Positions 7,261 to 13,467 of a stretch of DNA of 13,467 bases are shown here, one piece after another. The notes under the pieces were generated by a model. It saw only the letters and a program-made list of their open reading frames with translations, made no database searches and had not been told where the DNA came from. Each line of letters starts with the position of its first letter. The stretch's first letter is position 1. This DNA is from Anaerolineae bacterium (GTDB lineage Bacteria > Chloroflexota > Anaerolineae > B4-G1 > SLSP01). A program made the translations under genes and the position numbers. The stretch lies in the NCBI GenBank assembly GCA_016934645.1, contig JAFGSL010000376.1, forward strand, positions 1 through 13,467. The letters run 5' to 3'.

Positions 7261-7874
7261 TGGATCACGTACTGGATTGGCTACAGGCTTATCACGACGG
7301 AGAGTTGCAGGAGCGACAGGTACGCCGTGTAGAAGCACATCTGGCGCATTGTGAAAGTTGTCGTGCTGAATTGGAAGCGTTGCAAGCCATTTCATCGCTG
7401 CTACAAGAAAGTCCAGTGGCTAGCGATTTGGTGCGACCCGATCAGTTTGTCGCCCAGGTGGAGTTGCAGTTACCACGCCGCCCTGTCCAGACGCCGTTGC
7501 AGCGTACGCTCGAAGCTGGCTGGCGTCTCATTCCGGTGGGTTTACTCGGCGCTTTGGCCTTTGTGCAGACGGTGTTTGTTGTCGCATCAGCTCTTCTGAT
7601 GACGCAGAACTTTCCTGCGACCGCCGGTCTGTTTTCGTCCATCTTGCCGCCTGTTTCGAGTAGCTCCTGGCTGACCGGGCTACAGTGTTTTGCCGGCAAA
7701 GGTTTGGGTGATTGGCTTGAGATTGTGCGGTGTGCGGCACGATACATCGCCCCTCTGGAATGGCCGATTATGTTGAGCGCAATCCTGTTTGCGGGCATCG
7801 GCCTGTTGTATTTAAGTTGGTTAGCGAGTTGGTGGGTTCGCCACAACCGCATAGAAACTGCATCAATTGCATGA
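7260..7874 (+). CDS. Membrane-bound zinc-finger anti-sigma factor
   Basis: This protein of about 204 aa should hold the upstream sigma factor inactive at the membrane. The N-terminus carries YHDGEL (11-16) and the zinc-binding anti-sigma pattern Hx3Cx2C (H27, C31, C34), typical of cytoplasmic zf-HC2 domains. Two hydrophobic segments follow, about 91-114 and 168-192, with a basic end (WWVRHNR) that puts both termini inside. The loop between them would face outward and contains two cysteines, C143 and C158, which could form a disulfide. The start at 7260 overlaps the sigma stop by one base; ATG 7257 is the alternative and adds one residue. Two transmembrane segments are one more than the simplest ZAS anti-sigma factors. 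The stimulus is unknown; the anti-sigma role follows from motif and position. Confidence 0.85.
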   Translation: MDHVLDWLQAYHDGELQERQVRRVEAHLAHCESCRAELEALQAISSLLQESPVASDLVRPDQFVAQVELQLPRRPVQTPLQRTLEAGWRLIPVGLLGALAFVQTVFVVASALLMTQNFPATAGLFSSILPPVSSSSWLTGLQCFAGKGLGDWLEIVRCAARYIAPLEWPIMLSAILFAGIGLLYLSWLASWWVRHNRIETASIA

Positions 7875-7892
7875 AAAAGGAGAAAAAAAGAA

Positions 7893-8975
7893 ATGGATCA
7901 CACAAAAGTTTTGAAGCGCGCTTGGGAGATTCTGAAACAGTACCGGGTGCTGTGGATCTTCGGCCTCATCCTGGCGCTCACAACGGCGTCTCCGGCAACG
8001 CAATCGAGCTATCAGTTCGATCGCACTGACGTTCCGCCGGATTGGCAGTATACGATCCCGGAGGGAAGCGATTTCCAGGAGGCCATTGAGGCATTCGTGC
8101 GGTGGTTGGCTCGCGGCGCGTGGCGCCCTGCCGCAGGCGTTGGCCTTGCCATTGTCGGTATCGTGATGCTGTTGGTCATTGCGCTTATCGTGATTACCAC
8201 GATAGCGCGCTATGTGTCGGAGACCTCGATGATGCGGATGGTGGATGCTTACGAGGAGAGCGGCGAGAAACTCCGATTTCGCCAGGGGTGGAAGTTGGGG
8301 TGGTCGCGTGAGGCCTGGCGTTTGTTCTTGATCGACCTCGTTATCTTCTTCCCGGTCTTCTTCAGCGTGATTGTTCTGTTGGGACTGTCAGGCTTGCCCT
8401 TGCTGATGTGGGCGAGTGGTGACACAACGATTGGTGTCATCGGAACGGTGGCTTCCACGGGGCTGTTTTTCTTCGTCATCTTCGCGATCGTGGTCGCCAT
8501 TGCACTCCTCAGACTGCTCAAACGCTTTTTCCGCCGGGTCTGCGTGCTGGAAAAAGTCGGGGTGGGCGAGGCGCTGCGCCAGGGTTTCGCGATGGCCAAG
8601 CAGAACTGGAAGGATGTAGGGTTGATGTGGTTGATCACGGTCGGCATCTCCATCGGCTGGACCTTTGTGACAATCCCCATTGCGCTGCTTCTGATCGGTG
8701 TGGGCGCAGTGGTGAGTGGTGCTACTGGTCTGATGGCTCATGGGCTGGTCGGACTGGTAGCAGGCGATATCGGAGCCTGGATCGTGGCTGCTCTCGTGGC
8801 ACTTCCGATCTTCATCTTGGTGATTGCTCTGCCCATTGCTTTCCTGGGCGCTTTGAAGGAAGTGTACGTATCGAATACGTGGACATTGACTTACCGTGAG
8901 CTGCAAGCGCTGGACCAGCTTAGGCTGCTGGCGGAGCCAGTCGTGTCGGAACCAGACATACTGGAATCCGCATAA
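7893..8975 (+). CDS. Polytopic membrane protein of the ECF operon, function unknown
   Basis: This 360-aa protein has about six hydrophobic segments, near residues 17-31, 82-105, 146-172, 186-208, 241-271 and 297-322, and no catalytic motif that I recognise. The N-terminus (KRAWEILKQYRVLWIFGLIL) resembles a type of uncharacterised membrane protein common in Chloroflexota and related bacteria. A similar unit, amphipathic helix followed by a membrane helix, recurs at about 129-151 (RQGWKLGWSREAWRLFLIDL) and 228-250 (LRQGFAMAKQNWKDVGLMWL), so the protein may be built from three copies. It starts 18 nt after the anti-sigma gene with AAGGAG at 7877-7882, and a strong terminator follows, so it is the last gene of the sigma operon. 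It may contribute to signal sensing or be a target of the sigma factor; both are inference. Confidence 0.75.
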   Translation: MDHTKVLKRAWEILKQYRVLWIFGLILALTTASPATQSSYQFDRTDVPPDWQYTIPEGSDFQEAIEAFVRWLARGAWRPAAGVGLAIVGIVMLLVIALIVITTIARYVSETSMMRMVDAYEESGEKLRFRQGWKLGWSREAWRLFLIDLVIFFPVFFSVIVLLGLSGLPLLMWASGDTTIGVIGTVASTGLFFFVIFAIVVAIALLRLLKRFFRRVCVLEKVGVGEALRQGFAMAKQNWKDVGLMWLITVGISIGWTFVTIPIALLLIGVGAVVSGATGLMAHGLVGLVAGDIGAWIVAALVALPIFILVIALPIAFLGALKEVYVSNTWTLTYRELQALDQLRLLAEPVVSEPDILESA

Positions 8976-8986
8976 TGCGCGAAAAC

Positions 8987-9017
8987 AAAAACTCCCGTCG
9001 ACAAGACGGGAGTTTTT
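8987..9017. terminator. Strong intrinsic terminator ending the ECF operon
   Basis: The arms aaaaactcccgtc (8987-8999) and gacgggagttttt (9005-9017) pair exactly over 13 bp around a 5-nt loop. The stem itself starts in A's and ends in five T's, so it can work in both directions. It lies 11 nt after the stop of the membrane protein gene. Confidence 0.92.
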
Positions 9018-9036
9018 CGTTGTTGATGTTCGTGGA

Positions 9037-9072
9037 GTATGCAGAACCGCGGTTTGATGATAAACTGCATAC
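9037..9072. promoter_or_regulatory. Nested palindrome, possible operator upstream of the patatin gene
   Basis: The half-sites gtatgcag (9037-9044) and ctgcatac (9065-9072) are exact inverted repeats 20 nt apart, and the spacer begins with the 10-bp palindrome aaccgcggtt (9045-9054). A TATAAC (9099-9104) downstream could be the -10 element, but no good -35 precedes it. The position before a new operon fits an operator. No regulator gene lies beside it. Confidence 0.35.
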
Positions 9073-9117
9073 ATCGTGTTTCTCGGGTTGTAGGTAGTTA
9101 TAACGCATTGGTTTGCG

Positions 9118-9125
9118 AAAGGAGG
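9118..9125 (+). promoter_or_regulatory. Shine-Dalgarno AAAGGAGG setting the patatin start
   Basis: This strong site is 5 nt before ATG 9131. It overlaps the codons after the alternative TTG at 9113, so it rules against that longer start. Confidence 0.8.
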
Positions 9126-9130
9126 ATGCG

Positions 9131-10360
9131 ATGCAGTACGATCTCGTTTTCGAAGGCGGTGGTGCGAAAGGCATGGTGTTTGTTGGAGCGATGCAGACTT
9201 TTGAAGCTCAAGGCCATACGTATGGACGGTTGTTGGGGGCATCGGCTGGGGCAATCACGGCGACGCTGCTGGCAGCCGGATATACGGCTCAGGAGATGCT
9301 GGCCGCGCTGGACGAACAGAAGGATGGGCGTCCGGTCTTCGCCAGCTTTATGGGAACACCCGATCCCTTCGACGCGGCTACGCTCCACGGCGGCGTCATT
9401 CATTCGTTATTACAGAATCTTGATGTGCCTTTGCTTCCCGATCGTGTCGAAGATAAACTGGATGATAGCCTCATCAAATTATTGGCGAAACAGCCGCGCT
9501 TCTCCCACCTGTTTTCTTTCGTGGAGCGTGGTGGCTGGTTTTCTGCAGATCCCTTCATCGTGTGGATGACGAGTAAGCTGGACAGCGGTACGTATCATGG
9601 CGCGCCGCGGAACTTCAGCGGGATGACGCTGGCGCAGTTCTACACCGCAACCCAGACTGATCTCACGCTGGTGGCTTCGGACATCATGGGGGAGCGGCTC
9701 TTGGTACTCAACCATCGCACGGCTCCGGACTGCCCGTTGGTCTGGGCTGTGCGCATGTCGATGAACATTCCCCTGGTGTGGCAGGAGGTCATCTGGCAGG
9801 CAGGGTGGGGGACGTATTGTGGCAAAGTTCTCGCTGGCCACGCCATTGTGGATGGCGGTGTGCTCTCGAATTTCCCAATGGAGTTGTTTGTCTCCAGCCT
9901 GCCATCTGTCACCAATGTGATGGGACCGAAGACGAGCGACCGCGTACTTGGCTTTCTCATCGATGAGGCCATGGCGATCCCCGGCGCGCCAGAGAAGCCA
10001 GGGCAGGCCGCTACAGGCTTCAGCTTTGCCAGCTTGCAACCGGTACAGCGTATCCTTGGACTGATCAACACCATGTCGCAGGCGCACGATAAGATGGTGA
10101 TCGAAGCGTTTGCGCGTTTTGTTATCCGCTTGCCAGCGCAGGGCTACGGCACCACCGAGTTTGATATGAGCGTCGAGCGCCGTGAAGCGTTGGTTGCTGC
10201 CGGGAAGAGGACCACGCAGGCGTACTTCGCCGCACGTGAAGCGGAGTTGCTGAGCCCAGACCTGGACTTCGCCGCGGGACCGGCATTTGACGCAGTCCGT
10301 GTTGCCGACCAGATTGCGACGCGGCTTGTCGGGTGGGAGTCCGAACAACTTCCAAAGTAA
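9131..10360 (+). CDS. Patatin-like phospholipase
   Basis: This 409-aa protein has the full patatin active site: the oxyanion-hole motif GGGAKG (9-14), the nucleophile elbow GASAG with S38, and the DGG motif with D241, giving a Ser-Asp dyad. Patatin-like enzymes hydrolyse acyl ester bonds of phospholipids or other lipids. No signal peptide or membrane segment is visible, so it should be cytoplasmic or a peripheral membrane enzyme. ATG 9131 is preferred over the upstream TTG 9113 because AAAGGAGG lies five bases before it. It is larger than compact bacterial patatins, with an extra stretch of about 130 residues between the nucleophile and the DGG motif. The dehydrogenase gene follows after 17 nt, so the two are probably co-transcribed. 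The lipid substrate is unknown. Confidence 0.9.
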   Translation: MQYDLVFEGGGAKGMVFVGAMQTFEAQGHTYGRLLGASAGAITATLLAAGYTAQEMLAALDEQKDGRPVFASFMGTPDPFDAATLHGGVIHSLLQNLDVPLLPDRVEDKLDDSLIKLLAKQPRFSHLFSFVERGGWFSADPFIVWMTSKLDSGTYHGAPRNFSGMTLAQFYTATQTDLTLVASDIMGERLLVLNHRTAPDCPLVWAVRMSMNIPLVWQEVIWQAGWGTYCGKVLAGHAIVDGGVLSNFPMELFVSSLPSVTNVMGPKTSDRVLGFLIDEAMAIPGAPEKPGQAATGFSFASLQPVQRILGLINTMSQAHDKMVIEAFARFVIRLPAQGYGTTEFDMSVERREALVAAGKRTTQAYFAAREAELLSPDLDFAAGPAFDAVRVADQIATRLVGWESEQLPK

Positions 10361-10364
10361 TCTC

Positions 10365-10370
10365 TGGAGA
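10365..10370 (+). promoter_or_regulatory. Shine-Dalgarno TGGAGA setting the dehydrogenase start
   Basis: TGGAGA is 7 nt before ATG 10378. The longer open frame from GTG 10333 would overlap the patatin gene and has no comparable site, so ATG 10378 is preferred. Confidence 0.6.
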
Positions 10371-10377
10371 ATTCGTG

Positions 10378-11355
10378 ATGCAAACAATGACGCAAACAGC
10401 GATCGTCAATTTGGCCTTCGTCGGTTCCGGGAACTGGGCGCGCAAGCATCATTTTCCGGCGTTGGATTATCTGCGCACGCATGCAGCGGATCGCTTCGAC
10501 GTGCGTTTGCGCGGCATCTACAGCCTCGAGCGGACCGAAGCCGCTGCCGTGGCTGAACGGTACGGCTTTGCGCGCGTCTACGATAGCCTGGATGCGCTCG
10601 TCGCTGACCCGGAGATCAACGCGGTGGCTGTCGCAGTGTCACCGGCGGCGGCAGCCGATGTGCTGGAGCAGGTGATCGCCTTGCGCGTTCCGATTTTCAG
10701 CGAGAAGCCCCCTGGCATCAGTACGGCGCAGGCGCGGTATCTCAGCGAGATCATCACCGTTCCCAACGTTTTGGCTTTCAACCGCCGTTTCGCGCCGTTG
10801 AACAATATTTTCAAGGACATCGTGGACAAGATGGAGCACACTTACTTCGTCGAAGGTCATTTCCTGCGTCACAATCGGTTAGATGAAACCTTTGTGATCG
10901 GCACCGGCATCCATTGGATCAACTTTATGACGTACCTGTTCGGTGACATCATACACGTCAGCGTGGATCGCTTCCCAAATTCTCAAAGCGAGACCTGGAT
11001 GCGTATCGCACAAGTCATATTTGCCGGTGGATTAAAAGGCACACTCAAATTTTTCCCGTGCACCGGCTCACAGGTGGAGCGCATAGAAGTTCACAACAAT
11101 GTGCAATCTGCTTACCTGGATGGGCCGCTTGGCGATAACCCCGGCAAGATTGTGATTGAAGCGGGAACTGAACGGCAGGTTATCCAACCAGAAGCGTTGT
11201 CGGCTGCGCCGGAAATCGTGCGCATTGGCATCGTCGGTGAGTATGAGGTATTCTTCGAAACCGTTTGCGACGGTGCGCCGTCACGTTCCACTTTTCAGAA
11301 TGCCGTCAACGCGATGCAGGTTGCGGAAGCCATAGAGTACGGATGGGGATTTTGA
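10378..11355 (+). CDS. Gfo/Idh/MocA-family NAD(P)-dependent oxidoreductase
   Basis: This 325-aa protein fits the family that oxidises or reduces sugars, inositols or their derivatives with NAD(P). The N-terminal Rossmann strand NLAFVGSGNWARKHH (11-25) carries the nucleotide-binding glycines. SEKPPG contains the E109-K110-P111 motif in which the lysine is usually catalytic, and GTGIHWINFM supplies H179 in the expected place for the substrate site. The second aspartate of the usual GxHxxD pattern is replaced here by Asn182, so the active site may be atypical. The protein has no signal peptide. It ends 9 nt before a terminator shared with the convergent lipoprotein gene. Its partner in the operon is the patatin gene, an unusual pairing. 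It may instead serve the sugar genes upstream, but that is inference. Confidence 0.87.
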   Translation: MQTMTQTAIVNLAFVGSGNWARKHHFPALDYLRTHAADRFDVRLRGIYSLERTEAAAVAERYGFARVYDSLDALVADPEINAVAVAVSPAAAADVLEQVIALRVPIFSEKPPGISTAQARYLSEIITVPNVLAFNRRFAPLNNIFKDIVDKMEHTYFVEGHFLRHNRLDETFVIGTGIHWINFMTYLFGDIIHVSVDRFPNSQSETWMRIAQVIFAGGLKGTLKFFPCTGSQVERIEVHNNVQSAYLDGPLGDNPGKIVIEAGTERQVIQPEALSAAPEIVRIGIVGEYEVFFETVCDGAPSRSTFQNAVNAMQVAEAIEYGWGF

Positions 11356-11364
11356 TGTTGTGAG

Positions 11365-11397
11365 AAAACGCCCGCCGGTTTTTCCGACGGGCGTTTT
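11365..11397. terminator. Bidirectional terminator between convergent genes
   Basis: The arms aaaacgcccgccgg (11365-11378) and ccgacgggcgtttt (11384-11397) pair with one mismatch around a ttttt loop. The A-run and T-run at the two ends let it serve both the dehydrogenase (plus strand, ends 11355) and the lipoprotein glycosidase (minus strand, ends 11427). Confidence 0.9.
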
Positions 11398-11426
11398 GGT
11401 GAGCCTAGCTGGCGCGTTTAGCCTAC

Positions 11427-13397
11427 TTAGAAATTCCGCATCACGAGCGGTAGGTAGATGTATTGCATTGAGGGCAACACCGTCGTGATATCTTCAAGAT
11501 AGTCGCTGTACATGACGATGGTATCTACGCCGTTTGCGACAAGCGTTGTGGTATCGGTCACGCCAGCAGTCTCAGTGAGAGGGATGGTCAGTACAATTTG
11601 CACTGTCGTGGTCATCCCTGCCCCCAACGGGAACGGTCCCATGTAGGTTGAGCCAGGATCGCCGACCAGCAGCTCCAGCGGCCAATTGCGCGATGAGTCA
11701 GCCGAGAGTGCAAACGAAGCCGTCTCGTTGTGGTAGTTTTTCAGAGCGTGGGTGTAGGTCACAGTGTCGCCGGCTTTGGCGGACTGCTCGTAGCCATCGG
11801 AGAGTTCGACGGGGATGGCGCCAAGCACGCGCATATTGTCCAGCCAGAACGTGGTATCGTTGCCCATTGTCTGGAAAGCGATATTCTCCGCCGCTACGTC
11901 CTTGTCGAGCCAATTTGCCTCAGTGAACGGGATACGTACATGGCTCCATCCGTTGTTTGTTTCCACGGTATACCGGCAGTAATCCAGCACGTTGCCGTTG
12001 GAAAAGATCAATTGTAGGCCGTGATCGAGGTTCTCCTGCTTGATGTAGAATTCCAGCCCATAATTGTAGGCGGAGTATAACGGTGTTCCCCATCCCCCGA
12101 ACTGTGCCGCATCCCAGTCTTGCCCGAGTAGATCGGCGCGGATAGAGGTGTCTCCGGCATAGACTTCGTCGGTAGCGGTAAAGACGATTGTGCCACCATG
12201 CCATGTGCCGGACCACCAACCCCAACTCCAGTCTTCGGCGTGTGCCAGATCATTATCGATATAGATGTCCCTGGTCCTTGTTGTATCCGGGCGTGGGTCT
12301 AGACCGCCGCCGCTTGTCTTAGGTTCGCCCCCGAAAAATTCTCGCAGCACAATCTCAGCAGGTTTGTCGAGTGGCGAGTAACCGCGGTCGCAGGGTCCGC
12401 CCTGCATAGGATTGGTGTCCCAACTCCACAAGAAGACACCGGCGAACCAATCTTGTGGGTAAACGGTTTCGAAGAACGCCTGGTACAGGTCAGCCTGCTC
12501 CTGGAGATCGAGCGCCGGATTGCCCTCGTAGGCCCACGGTGCCATGCCGGCGCCGTCGATGCTGCGATAGCCGATCTCGGTGAAGATGATTTGCCTGTCC
12601 CACTCCTCGGCGAGATTCTCCAGGAAGGAGATCGGGGCAGTCCAACCCATCTTGAAGTCATCTACGGTGGCTGTAGTGGTGACTGCCACCACGTAGTAGG
12701 CGTCGATGCCGATGTAGTCCAGCGCATCCCAGAACATGACTGTGTTGGTATAGGTATGGTTGGCGGCGTAGACCAACGGGCCGGTATAAACGCCGGTAAT
12801 GCCGCCCGTGCCGGTGATCAGCTCGCGCCAGCGCAGTTCTTCCACTGCCGTACCATCCAACTCGGTACCGACGCAGAATTGCTCGACGTCGTAATCTGCC
12901 GCAATCTGTGCATAGTGGTTGATGAAGGCTTGGTAGCTTTCAAACCACGCATCCCATTCGGCTTCGGTGGTGAATTCCTCGCCGATCTGTCCGCGCCAGT
13001 GGGCGGAATCTGCGTACAAATCAAGGTGCGGCTTGAGCATAACCTTCAGCCCTAGGGCGTGAGCCGTTTCGATGGCGTGAATGATGCCCGCATCTGTGGG
13101 GGTTTTCTCCGCGTGGGAGTAGATATCCGTAGAGGTGACCACATCCTGATACCACGTTGCCAGGATGCTGATCCATTCTGCGCCGGTATCCTCCAGCTTT
13201 GTCAGGGATTCGTCCGAACTGCTGGATTCGTATTGGTCGAACCACCAGGACACATAGGCGATCCCTTCCTGCTTGGGTTCCGGCTCTTGCGCGGCCAACT
13301 TCTTGGGGTTTGAGCAGGCAAGCGCCAAGCCAAAGACGAGCGCAAACAACAATACGAATACTGTAACATGTGCCAACGGCCAAAATTTAACTCTCAT
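11427..13397 (-). CDS. Secreted GH113-like glycosidase lipoprotein with carbohydrate-binding-like domain
   Basis: This 656-aa protein has an N-terminal hydrophobic signal (about 10-27) ending in ALALAC, so C28 is a probable lipid-anchor cysteine, followed by a polar linker. Residues 45-357 form a TIM barrel like GH113 or GH5-type beta-mannanases: GTEL (E179) is the likely acid/base and FTEIGYRS (E274) the likely nucleophile. Residues 376-527 look like a beta-jelly-roll carbohydrate-binding domain ending in FWLDNMRVLG, and about 530-640 an Ig-like or NEW3-like beta domain. The last residues are YIYLPLVMRNF, a recurring end in secreted Chloroflexota proteins. ATG 13397 is preceded on the minus strand by AGGAGG (complement of 13403-13408) with a 5-nt spacer. 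It probably cuts polysaccharide outside the cell. Family assignment is by motif, and the substrate is unknown. Confidence 0.82.
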   Translation of the reverse strand: MRVKFWPLAHVTVFVLLFALVFGLALACSNPKKLAAQEPEPKQEGIAYVSWWFDQYESSSSDESLTKLEDTGAEWISILATWYQDVVTSTDIYSHAEKTPTDAGIIHAIETAHALGLKVMLKPHLDLYADSAHWRGQIGEEFTTEAEWDAWFESYQAFINHYAQIAADYDVEQFCVGTELDGTAVEELRWRELITGTGGITGVYTGPLVYAANHTYTNTVMFWDALDYIGIDAYYVVAVTTTATVDDFKMGWTAPISFLENLAEEWDRQIIFTEIGYRSIDGAGMAPWAYEGNPALDLQEQADLYQAFFETVYPQDWFAGVFLWSWDTNPMQGGPCDRGYSPLDKPAEIVLREFFGGEPKTSGGGLDPRPDTTRTRDIYIDNDLAHAEDWSWGWWSGTWHGGTIVFTATDEVYAGDTSIRADLLGQDWDAAQFGGWGTPLYSAYNYGLEFYIKQENLDHGLQLIFSNGNVLDYCRYTVETNNGWSHVRIPFTEANWLDKDVAAENIAFQTMGNDTTFWLDNMRVLGAIPVELSDGYEQSAKAGDTVTYTHALKNYHNETASFALSADSSRNWPLELLVGDPGSTYMGPFPLGAGMTTTVQIVLTIPLTETAGVTDTTTLVANGVDTIVMYSDYLEDITTVLPSMQYIYLPLVMRNF

Positions 13398-13467
13398 CGT
13401 ATCCTCCTCCTCATAAAGTGAATAAAACTATGAAAGAATGTTCCGCGCCAGTTGCATCCAGGGGTCA

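Noticed and set aside
8388..9254. 288-aa minus-strand frame running across the terminator at 8987
   Set aside because: It crosses an intrinsic terminator and two plus-strand genes, and its Gln/His/Pro-rich composition looks non-coding.
9479..10387. 302-aa minus-strand frame opposite the patatin gene
   Set aside because: The patatin frame carries the full Ser-Asp active site; the reverse frame has no motif.
1..13467. CRISPR array, tRNA, rRNA, transposase or phage genes
   Set aside because: No regularly spaced repeats, no cloverleaf-like segments and no matching protein motifs were seen.

Overview
The window reads as an ordinary chromosomal stretch of a carbohydrate-using bacterium, most likely a Chloroflexota of the Anaerolineae type. 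The main clues are the secreted glycosidase at 11427-13397, which ends in the YLPLVMRNF type of C-terminus that I associate with that phylum, and the mix of GH63-like, GH113-like, Gfo/Idh/MocA and xylose-isomerase-like genes. This assignment is an inference. No rRNA, tRNA, CRISPR array, insertion sequence, integrase, plasmid or phage gene was seen.

Layout. (1) 1-358 has no convincing long gene. It holds a 12-bp hairpin, a good sigma-70 promoter and a short ORF of doubtful status. (2) 359-6553 is a rightward run of four genes: a tandem GNAT acetyltransferase that is AT-richer than the rest, an amidohydrolase-superfamily enzyme, a 923-aa GH63-like glycosidase and an AP-endonuclease-2/xylose-isomerase-like sugar isomerase. 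Two large inverted-repeat elements separate the last three, and a hairpin terminator closes the run. (3) 6688-8975 is a compact ECF sigma factor, zinc-finger membrane anti-sigma factor and polytopic membrane protein operon. It ends in a strong terminator. (4) 9131-11355 is a two-gene operon of a patatin-like phospholipase and a Gfo/Idh/MocA dehydrogenase. (5) 11427-13397, on the opposite strand, is an exported lipoprotein with a GH113-like TIM barrel, a carbohydrate-binding-like domain and a C-terminal beta domain. It converges on the same terminator as the dehydrogenase.

How the genes may work together. The lipoprotein glycosidase could cut polysaccharide at the cell surface. The GH63-like enzyme, amidohydrolase, isomerase and dehydrogenase have no visible signal peptides and would act on oligosaccharides or sugar acids in the cytoplasm. 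No sugar transporter or sugar-responsive regulator lies in the window, so the substrate cannot be named. The sigma/anti-sigma pair is a transmembrane signalling unit whose stimulus is unknown; two cysteines in its predicted outside loop make redox sensing one possibility. No clearly new defence or mobile system was found. The best leads are the C-terminal tag, the ECF unit with its membrane partner, and the intergenic inverted-repeat elements.
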